The position numbers and the translations under genes were made by a program. The notes under the pieces were generated by a model. It worked only from the letters and a program-made list of their open reading frames with translations, made no database searches and was not told the DNA's origin. DNA of 64,000 nucleotides. Origin: Leuctra nigra (Eukaryota; Arthropoda; Insecta; Plecoptera; Leuctridae). Shown piece after piece: positions 50,136 through 63,342 of the stretch (position 1 is the stretch's first letter; each line of letters opens with the position of its first letter). The DNA lies in contig OW203763.1 in assembly GCA_934045905.1 (NCBI GenBank), positions 17,056,948 through 17,120,947 of the forward strand, given 5' to 3'.

Positions 50136-53100
50136 CGAACTACTTTGTCCTCACATTCATCGATCCCTGCCCCCCCCCCCCTCCCCCCACAAAAAAGAAT
50201 AAACTTGGCTTTCTTTCCCCCCGGCTGCGCCCCCACTTGACGACTCCCATATATTTACAATTTACCTGGCAAAAATATAAAATCACAAATAAATTGCAAT
50301 AACAGTTATTATCCAGATTAAACCTAAAAAATACAGTTATCACTTTTACTTTTCCGAACACCTTTCGTTTTAGAATAGAAACGTGAATATTTTGCACGTG
50401 CGGCATTTCGTGCCCCTCGCCTTTCTAATGTTTTCATGAGTAAGCATTCTATGATTCTTTCTTATATCGTACAGAACAGAAACACTTTTCTGCAAAACGC
50501 AAATCCGCTCTTGTTTACATACCTTCTTGAAACACGTTTTAATATCTGGGTGTCAAATGTGACTTATACACAATACAATTTAGATGATTGGGAATTTAGA
50601 ATGGTCGTAGAAGATGTTATGGAAAGTTGAAATTAAATATGCATATAGTACTTCTACTTATTTCAAATTAATGTTAAACGTGGTTACACATATTTCGCGG
50701 ACTAAGGAAATTATAGAACTATTAGGAGTATCACATTAAGATTGAAGGTTTAGTGAACATCACATCAATTTCGGGTGAAAATAATCGTTCTTGCCCCAAT
50801 GAAATATCGGTCAATTGTCAGTTGAAGGATTAGCAAAATGATATGATATTGACCGGTTTATGATAATTAACAGATATTGTTATGTTAACCTTTTTGGATC
50901 AAACAGTAGGTTTAGTTGATGTGAAAGATAAACACTAAGAGACGGTTTAAAATTAACTTAGATAACGTTAGAATTAAATATTTTATTAGCACATCTATGA
51001 TCTATTAATATTAGGTATAATGTTTTTGTTATACATTTACAAGACTTTTGGTTGAAGGTGTATACTGTACGCGTTAACCTGTGATTTTTATACAAAATGT
51101 GTATCAAAGAAACTGGAAGTTATATTTCATATAAAAAGTAAAAATGTATTATCAATTTTTCTTCAATTACCGTAAAGTAGTGAACGATTTGAGGCGTAAC
51201 TACATGCTTTTTCTTCATTAAATGTGATGAGATTAACTGATTTAGTCCGTATTTATTTGTTTAATTAATAGATTAATAATTAATATTGTGCTTCCAGTTC
51301 CTTGGTCCATAAACACACACCCACAAATGAAATTAAACACTTATACCTACAACAATACAAAGAGCACACAAAAAAATTACGAAAAATTGTTGAAATATAT
51401 TTTTAGGAAGAAAAATACCACATATGCTCTCTTTGCACTGTAAACTGAAATATATCGTTACTATTGTTTTGATACAATAACAGTCCTATAGAGGGGAAAC
51501 AAATATAAAATTACACAACCAACATTGATTTTTAGTATCACATTCAATAAATGTAATTCTTGTTTATCCATTTAATTTAAATACAATTAATGTGAAGATA
51601 TTGTATAGTTATACGTATAGAATATTAGATCAGCCATAGAATTCTAGAATATTTGCAATAGATTGAGATTTTCATTGCTATGTTCAAAATTAAAAAAATA
51701 TCACGAAAGCTAAAAATTCATCGAATATTTTCTTGCTAATAACGCTAACTCTAGACAATATGACATTAATTTGTTATGTATAGTAAACCTATGGCAATTA
51801 CACGTTTTATACGGCAGTGAAAAGTAGATGAAACATTGTTTACATAGAATATGTTGTATATATCTGAATATGAGCCTGTCATCTAGAGCTCAAGTAGGTA
51901 ATCACTAATCATTCGTCAGAAGAAAACTTCTTTCTGACGTCAGAACATTGAAATTGGTGGGAATCACTAGTGACAACGTCCAGCAGAAAACAAGGTAACT
52001 CTTACCTGAAAAATCATAAATTTCACAATTTCTAAAAATAATATCATTTTTAAATTGTTTAGATCTGAGTAATAATAGAACATAATTGAAATACGTAACC
52101 ATTATAAATACAATTTTAAGAAGTTGTTCCCTATAATAATTAATGTAACAAGCTGAGATTAGGGTGGAAACACTTTTTGGTCATTTTTTAAAACTATGTT
52201 CATGAGTGACGTATATATAGTAGGTACAGATTACATGTAGGTATAGAAACACACACAGTAAAGGTTTTGTATTAATTGTTCTCCAAAGTTTAGAACACAC
52301 CTGACAGTAATGATAGCAATTTTACCGAAGGTAGATCCCTTCCTAAATCTTACTAATATCATTATGAAATATTCTTTAAAAAAATTATCGAAATTTATAA
52401 ATGTAAATGTAAAATTAATGTTTCTTTTCATAGTACTAAGACATCGATAAAGGGGACGATTGATTTAAGTACATACTTTTATATTTAATATACGCTTCAA
52501 AACATCATGAAAACATATGTATGCTTTTCAAGGTGCATTACAAATATGGGATCAAGCAAAGATGAATGATCAATATTTTATAAATATTTGTTTACTTTAA
52601 TAATAAAAGCAGTATATTTTATATATATATATTTTCAAAAATTGAGCAGCTTGGATGTAAATGCAGTGTTGCCAATTTGCCACTGGGATGAGCTCTCTTA
52701 GAATATCTATCAATTAATATCAATGCAATTGCAGTACATTTTTGTTTCACTGTTGATAGAAACTATCTTTTGGTGGACAAAAGAAACATTAACATTCAGT
52801 TTAGTAAACTATTATAAAATATTATTCATAAATAATAAAAATTAAACATAAGGTTATAGAACACAATGACGAAAAACAATAAAGTTTATTTGATACAATA
52901 GTAATAGTTGTATTTTTTTCACACTCTATTTGTACTGGCAACAAAAATTTGACACTAGTTGCAACAGCAATGTTGGTCATAAAAATTGAAAATGAACTGA
53001 CTAGTGTCATTCTCCTTTTATTCAATCATTTCCAATCATTTCAGTTACATCAATAATGAGAACAAACAATCATCAAATGAAAATAATACTACATATTTGA

Positions 53101-53365
53101 TTATTGAATGAACACAATATTATCTTCCTGGTGATTGCACTATCCTCCAATTTCATCATTGAAAACCACATTATTATACAGAAGCTGAAACCTGAAAGTT
53201 AAAAATGTAAAAATTCGTATAGTTTTTGATTTTATTCGAATTGTCAGATCTCAACTTTTTCATGAAACATTTTTGTCTTAGCATTTCATTGTTTCCAAAA
53301 TTTTGAGCACGTGAATTTGAAGGATTTTGTTAGTGCTTCAAACAGGCTACCCACTTAGCACAATA

Positions 53366-53510
53366 TGTAGTATATAGAAAACTACGTGTCCTGTACCGTT
53401 TTCAGACTGCCAAACGGGCGCAGGCGCGAACTATTTTGAATATTTGAAAAGTTCTATTTAATTACGTTCCATTTATTACTATAATACTACACGTAGTTTT
53501 CTATACATTA
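53366..53510. repeat. Short inverted-repeat element
   Basis: ATAGAAAACTACGTGT (53374-53389) and its complement (53488-53503) bracket about 100 bp that includes a GC-rich CAAACGGGCGCAGGCGCGAA. Probable small MITE in the otopetrin 3' flank. Confidence 0.55.
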
Positions 53511-53656
53511 CTATACTGAGTAAGTATATTCTCCCCGAAAGAATTGAGAATGGCATTGGTTGGTTGTATTACCTCTTACTTATTCTGTTCATGGTGATAC
53601 GATGATCTTGATGGACGTCAAAGTGGACGTCTTGGTCCAACGTCAAGATGTTCTTT

Positions 53657-56600
53657 TTACTCGAGACGAGCTTTGTAACTTGTTTTCCAGATTTCGGCAA
53701 GCGTCACTGCCGAGTGGAAACGATGGAAAATGCACAGAGGCAATGTTACACGTTGCACGATTGCCCATGCGAGAATCCCGTAGAAATCAAGCTGAAATAC
53801 CAAATGTACACTTGTTAATAAATTAATAATAACAAAACAACCCTACTACTGGACTTGTAATTTAGTAACATAGCAGCAATCCATATTGTGTTAAAATCAT
53901 TGGAGTAAAGGCAGCACGTTATAATATAAATTCATATTCATGTTCGTAAAGTTTACAAATTCGCGATAAGTTCTAATCGTTTTGAAATGTTTTGAAAATA
54001 GTGGAAGTGAGTGGTAGGCTTAGTTTCCATCAAAGCTGGTATTTGAATACATTTTTATCCTCTATTAAAAAGTAGCAATTTGCACGGAAATGATATTTCA
54101 TGAAACTTTATGTAGAGAAGAATCGAACCAGTAACAGTCAGATTGTTTGTTATTTTGGTGTAGGTAATGTAAACTAAATAAGTATAAATAAGCATCTCAC
54201 CTGCACTGGATTTGCGATGACTTTCTGCATCTCGAACGTGTAAATGATCCACATTGTGACGTTGCAAATGAGAAGGAACGTGACCACTTGGCGACCAGGC
54301 TTGCTGCGATCATGTTCAGGCAGATGGACGCGACGGCGCGCCACGTCGGCAATGAACAGCAGTTGCAGCACAACCTGAACAAGACGACCAGTTTGTGTTT
54401 TACTCAGCCATATTCATCGAATGAACAGTGGGCGAACGAAATGCCGGAGCAAAAACAGATTTTATTTGTATAACTTCAGGTAATTTGTGAGTACCTACCT
54501 AATAGTTTTTGAGATTTCAAATAATAAATCTATGCATTATTATTAGTTGCGCCAAAAAAAAATCTAAACAAAATTTACAAAATTTTCAAATTATTTTATT
54601 TTTTAAATTTGTAATTATTGTTTTAAATATTTCTTAACAGATAATTTTCAGTTCATGGATTTAAGTAAATACAGAACTAACTGTATGTATAATTGTAAAT
54701 AATTAGTAAAATTAACTATTATTAGGAAGAAAAAAAATATGAATCAATTAACCATAGACATTGATAATGTATTAGTTTAAATGAAACCAAGATAAAGTAT
54801 CTCAATGATTAATGAACGTGTGTATACATGATGAAAACACTTGCCTGTAGTACTGATAGGATGCCAGTGATCATGACTAAGAGATTGGGTTCCTTGGTGA
54901 ATGCAGAGAGGGATCCAGCGATGATGCTGAACACCGCATAGATGAAGAGGCCGAAAGCAGAGACGCGCAACAAGATGTCATTCAGGTCGCTCTGCTCTTC
55001 GGCACGGAACTTCAAGCTCTGGACTCTGAAGAAAAACAAATACAGACACAAAAGCTGGTGAATCAATTGTAAAGAGATGACGAAAAGTTTTGAAGGAGAC
55101 ATCATTACGTGATGTCTGAAGAACAAATCCCTTTCAATGCTCTAAACTTTATAAGGTCGCTTCTTTACTGGAGTTCACTCATTTGGTGAAAAGAGAACAT
55201 AGTTAATTTATGATTTTTGGTTTCAGAACAAAAGTTAAATAAAAATAATAATATTACGTTAAAAATCAAAATGTATTGTTCAATTTAATAAATTAGAAAT
55301 ACATTATTTTCTTCACTCTCAGACTAGTAACTTACATAGTAAGTATTTATATTTAAATTTCAAGATTTCAATATAAGTAATTCAAATTAAGGAGGGGCCA
55401 TCCCTTTCCTAAGAAGTCGTTGAAATTCTACAAAGGTGTATGTATATCGAAAATTTCATTCTGCATTCTGCAATTTCATTTGGATAAGACCTTTCAGCGC
55501 CTGAGGGCAAATATCTAAATACAACCGCCAATAAAATGCTGTATACACCTCAGAAATTTTGATTTTCTTTGCTCCTCTATTGTTGTAGAGAGACGTGGAG
55601 GTATAGTGCCAGAAAAATATCCAAAATTAGCGTGGAAAATAGTTATTCAAAGCAGAAATTAGTTTTTTCGCTGCTGCAAATTCCTTGTGAAACGTACTGT
55701 AAATTTCGAGACAAATCACTCCAAAGTTAAAGTTTTTATTTCAGTTTAACATTGCGACCATACAGAAAAATACATGCTGATATTTTCAAAAGGGTATTAA
55801 GCTGCTTTTCCACCAGTAGATTTCTTTGAAAAACCACTATTGTATCAGTTACAAAATATTTTTTCTAACAGTTTTAAAAGTAAAAGTGTCCTGGATTTTA
55901 TTTTTATAAAACCTTTATTTTGGAAATGTCAAGAAGATCGTGATTATCGCTAGTCCCTCCTTAAAATAATAAACGCTTTTATTTCCTTACCTGATGAATC
56001 CGACGATGATGGCAATGACACTAAGCACCATGACCACACAATGCGACACATCTGCCAGATATATGGCGACCAGGCCGAGCTTGGGATGCTGGATCAAGAC
56101 GAAGAACAAGATGAGACAGATGAGAGATCCGACGAGCAGCAGCAGGCCGAAGAACAATCCCTTGCTGGCGCCCACACAGTCGACCCGGCCGTGCTGAGCT
56201 CGGGCCATGGCGACAGCACGGCGCGACAGCATCATCTCCAGTCGACGCTCCAAGTCCTCTTCGGACACGTATCTGAAGAAGACACTACATTAAGAATAGT
56301 TAACAATATTGTAGTCAAGTTGTGAGAGAAGATACCGGTTGCTTTGAAAACAATGGTTCCTAGTTCAATTGCTCTGCAATTGTAAAGTTCATTATAAAGA
56401 TGATAAAGTTGCAAATAAAATGGTGAGATGGCGTTTCTTTAAATTTTTGAAAAACGTATTAAGTAATATAAAACGTGATACCGAATTCTATCCTCCAAAA
56501 TATAGAGTAGAAGAATATCAAAGTGTTCTTAAATCACGTCATCAAAATATTATTAAAGCAACGCCAAAAACCAAAAGAGTTTATATCATCTGGTTCATAA

Positions 56601-59228
56601 AAGCACCAAATAAGCTTGACCTATGGTGTTGTTTATGTCACTCACTATCTTGTCACTTCGGACATAATTTTCTTTTTTCTTGTTTTAAAGAGACAGGCAA
56701 AACATCCATTTGTTTATAATGCAACAGGTGTCTTCTGCTTTAAAAACATCTTAATGAGTCTTAATACTTTATTATATAATATCAAAAACATACATAGAAC
56801 AGCATATACGACAAATAAACATATTCGTCGAATAAGCTCCAAATATGACCAATTCAATGAGAAAGCTCAATGAAATTGGCGAACTTTAAAGTCGTCAAAT
56901 TGGTTCTAGTATTAATTGGCAAGGTTCTTGGCATAAATCTCAATAGTACAAACATTGAAATCTTTATAGAATGGAATAGCCAATGTAAATCGTGGTTTTG
57001 CTTTCATGTTTTTTTTCCACGTTCCTTTTATTTTTGTGAATAGTTTGGATTGAATAGAGCTCGCAGGTAACGTACCAGGAATGCATTGGTGGATACAATA
57101 AAAAGTAATTGGACACAGAATTAGTCAATAAAATAGGAACCAAAAATATTCAAGAAGATTCAATCTCCTTGGATAGATTTTTTTATTTTATTGACGGTTG
57201 GCCCATGTCAATAAAATCAAACTATACACCGACAGGCCAAAACAAAAAATAAGAGTACCATAAAAGTAGAATGGAAAGGTCCAATTAAAAGAATACCTCC
57301 AGTATTATTGTGTGCCTTGTTAGCTACGATTCCTTCAGCTATACATGAGCCTCACAAACAAACTTACTCACGATAATTCGCTTTTGATTTTGCCCATGGA
57401 AGTGCAAATTGTATGTAGATAGATTATCACGGTTCACACGGTTCTCTCTTTTTCTGAGAATTCTTAATTGCTGAACTACTTCGATCAATGGTTTGAATCG
57501 AGATAATTTAATAAAAAAGAAACAGGTCTGCTAAAATAAAAAAATAACGAATAACATAAATTAAGAGTTTAGGCAGAGAAAACATAATTTTACTTGATGA
57601 ATTTCGTTAACACAGTTTTATAATTTTATTATTTAAAATTTGGTTCAAGACAGACGCTTGTATCTTGACTATTGATCTATCTAACTTAGGCAATGAGAAA
57701 CTCATCGAAAATAATGAGATAATGTTTATTATGGGGAGTTTCCTTTTTCTGACATAAATGAATGCTTATTAAACTTTTGTTTAAATTCTGCTAGCGAAAT
57801 GGGGATTGCAATGAAATGTCTTGATCTCCTCACCTTGGGTTGTGTCCAATATGTCTCCACATGACGAACATGACCGCGGCGCCAATGAGGCTGTACTCGA
57901 TGATGGATGGGAAGAGATACGGCGCTGAGTCCTCCACGATGGAGCCCATGATGTTGACGCGGCCACATGCCTGGTCCACCGCAGCAGCCGAGGTGGCGTT
58001 AGAGAAGCTGCTGGTCAAGGCGGCAGGGAAGATTGGAGCTCCGGCGTTGTACAACACAGATGTCGCGTTGCTAACGGCTGTGGTGATGGAATACACTTTC
58101 AGTTTCAGTTTTACATGTGTGGACTACGACATCTGAATGTATCAACTTTGGGAATAAAACTATCATTTAACAAATTTAATTTACATAATCTTCGAAAAAC
58201 ATTTCAACTGTTCGCCATTGTTTGCAGAAAAGCTTAATTTTAAGAGTTGCACAGGAAGCGTTCCTGGCATATGAAACCATCAACTATAGCATTTTTTAGC
58301 GGCTAAGAAAAACTGCAAAATGTCACTCATATGATTAGGTTTTTATAATTTGAATTATCGGTTAGGCCTGGAATTTATTACAGAATAGTCGACTACCTTT
58401 TCAGTGGAATTTACGATTACACCTTAAAAGTAACTACTTTCGTCTACGGTCAGTAGCTACTAACATTGAAATGCTGAGATAGTACCATAATTAGGGTATT
58501 GCTCCATCTCTAAACCCTTGCATCGTTTTCATAATTTGGGACGTGCCAAAACGCCGGTGATATACTTGAGAATATTTCAAACGACTAAAACGATCGCGAT
58601 TGAGTAAAATAGATTTAAGATTGAGGTAGCGTTAAGGTTCCATGAAAATAACAATGTATTGTTTGTACTAATTCCAGATAACCAAGTTGCTTAAATATAT
58701 TAGGTCTAAATATGTAATGATAACTATTGAAACTTGGCTATTTCTTGTATAGTTGAGTCATATAACGAACAGAAATACGCAATTCTACCGTGTACAAGAG
58801 CAACTTCCAAGCAACTTGATTCTCTATTTCAAAGAACAATCATCATTACATCGCCATGTATGTAACCAGAAAGTTACCTCGACAAAACCAAATCTAACCT
58901 CTTGGAAAATCCGACGCGTCATAGAAAGCAGGATAAGCGTTGAACGCCGCCGTCGTAGCCGCCGTCGTCGTCGTCGTGCTCGGCGTCGTTGTCTCCGTCG
59001 ACAACGTCGCGATCGTCGGCAGAGTACTCTTCACTGTCGACGTTGTCAAACGCATCATTGAACGTGTCGCCGACTTTGCCGCCTTCGTGTAGTAGGCACG
59101 GAGGGTGGGCACGGTGGGAATCGTCGTCGCCGCGGTGATTAGTGTCGACGTGAGGGTCGTGGGATTCATCGTGGATGTCGAGAGGATGGGAATATCGCGA
59201 GGATGGCCCGGTGATACCTTCATGAAGT
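53657..59228 (-). CDS. Otopetrin proton channel, 3' six exons (5' end outside window)
   Basis: Exons (minus strand): 59228-58899, 58095-57834, 56272-55991, 55025-54845, 54374-54201, 53791-53657; stop TAA. Phases agree, giving about 453 residues. The C-terminal half is clear: RRLEMMLSRRAVAMARAQHG, VDCVGASKGLFFGLLLLVGS, RAEEQSDLNDILLRVSAFGL, LFIADVARRRVHLPEHDRSK, KPGRQVVTFLLICN, and the last exon FYGILAWAIVQRVTLPLCIF ending HSAVTLAEIWKTSYKARLE. These match insect otopetrins (the OtopL group), proton-selective plasma-membrane channels used in acid sensing. About seven membrane segments (TM6-12) are coded here. The first five or six must be upstream of 59228, most likely beyond 64000. The first exon listed is a Thr-rich loop (ATTIPTVPTL, ETTTPSTTTTTAATTAA) and is less certain: its donor (GTTAGA) and the next acceptor are weak, but phases match. 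Exon 4 of this list uses a GC donor (CAG|GCAAGT). Confidence 0.9.
55480..55695. repeat. Dispersed repeat, copy 2
   Basis: Partner of 23850-24085 in the same orientation, sharing CGCCAATAAAATGCTGTATA and TTTTTTCGCTGCTGCAAATT. It lies in an otopetrin intron. Confidence 0.65.
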
Positions 59229-59599
59229 CTGCGGGAACGGTGAAGGTATGTTAGTTGTGATCAATCTAAGCATGTTGCTTATAGCATGGATGGTTGAATA
59301 ATGTTAACATGTTTCAAGTGTAAGTGAGTGCAGTGAAAAGCAGTCCTTGAATGTCGGTCGTAATGAACGCCGAAAAAGCAATATTTATGTACATCACCAG
59401 AATTTCACCCGATTTAATCAAGACGTATGATGTTATAACTGAGGAAAGTCATTCTTTGATTGAACAAATATGTTTATGTTGGTATCCAAAATTGTTTTAA
59501 AATAGTTAATAGAATACAACTCATGGTATGACATTAATCGCAAAGAGAAAATAATTACTCTACAGATTTCTATTTTAAATCATTGATGAAAGGGGCCGT

Positions 59600-59760
59600 G
59601 CATAAAGGACGTCATGCTAAAAATGGGATATTTTGACACCCCCCCCCCCCCCTCCCCCCTGTCACGCTGTGTCACACTTTTCGAGACCCCCCCCCCTAAA
59701 AGGACGTCACAAATCTATCTCTACCGGCTACCCCCCCTTAAATAGAGTATTTTTTACTGT
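59600..59760. repeat. Poly-C-rich repeat with GGACGTCA words
   Basis: It has GTGCATAAAGGACGTCATGC, then C-runs of up to 14, GTCACGCTGTGTCACAC, a second C-run and AAAAGGACGTCAC. It is repeat-like and non-coding, and its right end abuts the left inverted-repeat arm. Confidence 0.55.
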
Positions 59761-59766
59761 AAAATG

Positions 59767-59963
59767 TATCCCAGAAAAAAACACTCCGTGTAAAAAAGGC
59801 AGCCAAGTCTCTTTACTTTAAAAAAATTCAACACCGAAAAGGAGTGATATCAAAAAAGGAGCCAAGTCAATGACATTTCCAAATATTTAATCGTATTTTT
59901 GAAATAAAAGAATAAACACCGAGAAATACTTTACAAAAGGACTTGGCGCATCGTTTTTTTAAA
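59767..59963 (-). repeat. Flanking repeat, arm 1 (inverse orientation)
   Basis: About 196 bp containing AAGGCAGCCAAGTCTCTTTA, AGGAGTGATATCAAAAAAGG and AAAAGGACTTGGCGCATCG. It is complementary almost base for base to 60658-60853. Confidence 0.85.
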
Positions 59964-60657
59964 GACCTCATTCAATACTAAAAGTGGAAAGAAATTTAAA
60001 GTAGGTACATTTTCCTCTTTCTATTAGAGCCAGAAACTATGAATCAAGCTACTTTTAGTAATGGCTATTTTATAGTTTTGTCAATGGCGATAGTAGAAAG
60101 ATTTCATGCTGTAATAGATAAGTAATATAAGGGTGGAAGAATTAAATAACAATTGGAAGTGGGCTCATACATATTCTTATAGCACTGTTAATATGGTGAT
60201 ATTAGAAGGGTATCTTTTCATAATTTGATCTTGACTGAAGGAAATCATGAAACGTTGTCAAATAATTACGAACTGTCTTTGGAACACTATTATATATTTT
60301 TAAAGTGTCAAGTGTATAAAGTTAAAATTTTTAATAGAAATTCAATGTGACTATGTACTTTGTGAAACGTTTTGTTATTAAATGTGGATTAATAGAAATG
60401 TATTTCATGATGAGAAGGTTTAACGCATGAGACTTAATTATGTTGACCACGAAACAATATTACGAAGATAACTAACTATTGTGTATTTATAGAAAACATA
60501 GGCAACAAGTTTTATCGCGTACGTACATATTCTAATAGATAATATTTTACAGTAGGTATATGTATAATATGTAATTGAAAGATGTTTCCCTATTATTCTA
60601 AAAATTCTAAATTACGGTTGTATATCAATGGCATATGCTTATGAATCAAAAAATGAA

Positions 60658-61020
60658 TTTAAAAAACGATGCGCCAAGTCCTTTTGTAAAGTATTTCTCG
60701 GTGTTTATTCTTTTATTTCAAAAATACGATTAAATATTTGGAAATGTCATTGACTTGGCTCCTTTTTTGATATCACTCCTTTTCGGTGTTGAATTTTTTT
60801 AAAGTAAAGAGACTTGGCTGCCTTTTTTACACGGAGTGTTTTTTTCTGGGATATCACTTCTTTTGTTAGTTTATTCATACAGCTTGTAGCACATGTCCGA
60901 GCAGGGACTAATTTCTTTAAAAAAATACGCCTCAACCGATTTGCTTACTAAGAAAAGTTGCGTTTGGTATAAGATGAAAATGATTATCCAAGAAGAATAG
61001 CTTAAGTTTCGTTATAATCG
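60658..61020 (+). repeat. Flanking repeat, copy 2, leading into the satellite
   Basis: It starts CGATGCGCCAAGTCCTTTTG. The first 196 bp mirror 59767-59963. It then continues (CATACAGCTTGTAGCACATG, AGCAGGGACTAATTTCTTT, AGAATAGCTTAAGTTTCG) directly into the first CRE-bearing satellite unit. The same continuous block recurs at 63343-63780. Confidence 0.85.
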
Positions 61021-61935
61021 ATCCAGCCGTTTTCGATATATGACGTCACTTCCGGTTTTGAAATAGCGGCCGAAAATAATGTCGTCTTGAATTCATAATT
61101 ATAAGTCCTACATAATTGCACAATTTGGTTGCAATCGGTACAGACGATTTCGATATATGACGTCACTTCCGGTTTAACCAATGGCGGCCGAAAATAATGT
61201 CGTCTTTTTATCCATAATTATAAGTCCTACATATTTCCAAAATTTGGTTGCAATCGGTACAGACGTTTTCGATATATGACGTCCCTTCCGGTTTTAACAA
61301 TGACGGCCGAAAATAATGTCGTCTTTAATTCATAATTTTAAGTCCTCCATATTTCCAAAATTTGGTTGCAATCGGTACAGACGATTTCGACATATGACGT
61401 CACTTCCGGTTTTAACAATGGCGGCCGAAAATAATGTCGTCTTTAATTCATAATTATAAGTCCTACACATTTCCAAAATTTGGTTGCTATCGGTACAGCC
61501 GTTTTTGATATATGACGTTACTTCCGGTTTTAACAATGGCGGCCAAAAATAATGTCGCCTTTAATCCATAATTATAATTCCTACATATTTCCAAAATTTG
61601 GTTGCAATCGGTACAGCCGTTTTCGATATATGACGTCACTTCCGGTTTTAACAATGGCGGCCGAAAATAATGTCGTATTTCATTCATAATTATTAGTCCT
61701 CCATATTTCCAAAATTTGGTTGCAATCGGTACAGCCGTTTTCGATATATGACGTCACTTCCGGTTTTAACAATGGCGGCCGAAAATAATGTCGTCTTCAA
61801 TTCATAATTATTAGTCCTACACATTTCCAAAATTTGGTTGCAATCGGTACAGCTGTTTTCAATATATGACGTCACTTCCGGTTTTAAAAATGGCGGCCGA
61901 GAACACTGCAACCTTGAATTTATAATTATTTACAA
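61021..61935. repeat. 118-bp tandem satellite, eight units, with CRE/ETS/YY1-like motifs
   Basis: TGACGTC-type cores recur at 61041, 61158, 61277, 61395, 61512, 61631, 61749 and 61867, a period of 117-119 bp. Each unit has TTTGGTTGCAATCGGTACAG, a GATATATGACGTCACTTCCGG-like core written here in shorter pieces (TGACGTCACTTCCGG), TTTTAACAATGGCGGCC and a TCATAATTATAAGTCC spacer. Units differ by a few bases. Short open frames running through the units on the minus strand are by-products of the periodicity. Confidence 0.9.
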
Positions 61936-61989
61936 AGTAGGTTTACTAAATATCTATTTAAAAGTATAAAGTGGTGAATTTTGTGTCAA

Positions 61990-62610
61990 TTATCATATTT
62001 ATGACGTCATTTAGCATATTTATGACGTCATTTCCGGTATAGGTAATAGGAAAACAATCTAGTTGATACTTTATGAACGACCATCTGAATTCATAATCCC
62101 TATATTTCCGTAAAATCGGTCTTGCCGTATGTAATATATGACGTCACTACCGGTTTCATTTAGTGGTTCCTGCCGCCATTTCCGGTACCGTTAATTTGTT
62201 TATTCATTTTTCACAATTGAGTTTCAAAAAAAGTTGCAGAATGAATACGCAGGAGCTAGTTCAGTTGCAAACGGTACAGGCGTTTTAGATATATTACGTC
62301 ACTTCCGGTTTCAGGAATGGCGGCCGAAAACACTGCCTCCTTGAATTTATAATTTGTATTGTCTATGTTACAATGTAAGTTACTTATGTATGTATTTTAA
62401 GTATAATTTGTTGAAATAAGTTAAATATTGCGTATTTATGACGTCACTTCCGGTTCAGAAAATAAGAAAATAATAATTTTTTTATTGATACTTCATATAG
62501 ATGACCGTCTAAATCGAATGGCGCTAATTTCGTTCTAATCGGTCCAGACGTTTTTGAGATATGACGTCACTTCCGGTTTAAAAATGGCGGCACAAAAAAT
62601 CACAAGAGGC
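61990..62610. repeat. Diverged satellite-related units
   Basis: Further TATGACGTCA cores at 62002, 62023, 62137, 62439 and 62562, plus a mutated one at about 62294, with irregular spacing. They are next to CCGG and, at about 62317 and 62585, to ATGGCGGC. GCCGCCAT on the other strand is near 62173. Confidence 0.75.
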
Positions 62611-63342
62611 AAGGTATCATCAGACGCCAAAAGTGCATATGTGGTAAAAATTTCAGGTTGATCGGTTCAGCCGTTTAGGCTGTGGCGGTGATAGCAACGT
62701 TTCCTGATATCTGAATCATCATCATCAGATAGCTTTTAAAAGGGGTGTAATTTCACTGTTTTTACGGCCCTCTAGCACCCAAACGGCATAACGTATTGTT
62801 CCCAAATTTGGTATATGTTGTCAGGTGGGCCATAGCTCGAAATTAAGTTATTTCGCAACAATGTGAGATTTCCCAATTTTGAGATCCAGTAGGCCGAAAA
62901 TGCCATGTTGTTGCTTACAGTAAAAGTGTTTCGTCTGCTCCTCAGTTTATTAGGCATTTACGGTATGTTGAGTGAGTGTGAGTGTATAGTACGACTTGGC
63001 TGGGTGGAGCGACCGCTCCACTAGATGTAATTTATGAATTTTTTTGGTATAAAATGTTAATAAATAGCAATTAATTACACGGCGAGAAGGTTCAAAGTAT
63101 AATGCTGTAGTAGGTATGTTGATGTACCCACAAAACTATAGGAACCTACCAATCACAAACACAACTGTTCTGTATTTATTGCTTGTAAGACAATGCTATG
63201 TTTCTTTGCGTACTTATATTTAAATTTAAAATATTTTACAGAATGTTCAATATTTAATTTGAAAGTTTTGTCCCAATTTTTCTAGGCATTTCTGAACTAC
63301 GTAGTATGTGAGTGGCATAAGCTTAAGAATAGAAAAATGTCT

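Larger units (their letters stand above)
48278..53656. other. Intergenic region between otopetrin and HARS
   Basis: It holds the HARS promoter/5' UTR just right of 48277, a Harbinger-type MITE cluster at 48.77-49.13 kb, diverged tandem repeats at 49.7-50.1 kb with poly-C runs, an inverted pair at 53.4 kb and the otopetrin 3' UTR at the right. From 50.4 to 53.3 kb I see AT-rich DNA with no recognisable gene. Confidence 0.5.

Noticed and set aside
56369..56719. 116-codon open frame on the plus strand
   Set aside because: No recognisable family or splice partners, AT-rich, and it lies in an otopetrin intron on the opposite strand.
58894..59223. His/Asp-rich alternative frame of the otopetrin loop exon
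   Set aside because: The GAC/CAC-rich reading is a by-product of ACG triplet repeats. It meets a stop before a usable donor, while the Thr-rich frame keeps phase with the next exon.
61330..61911. Series of similar short open frames on the minus strand
   Set aside because: They repeat with the 118-bp satellite period and have no start or family support; they reflect the repeat, not genes.
61021..61935. CRISPR-like array
   Set aside because: The repeated unit is continuous for 118 bp with no unique spacers, and the genome is eukaryotic.
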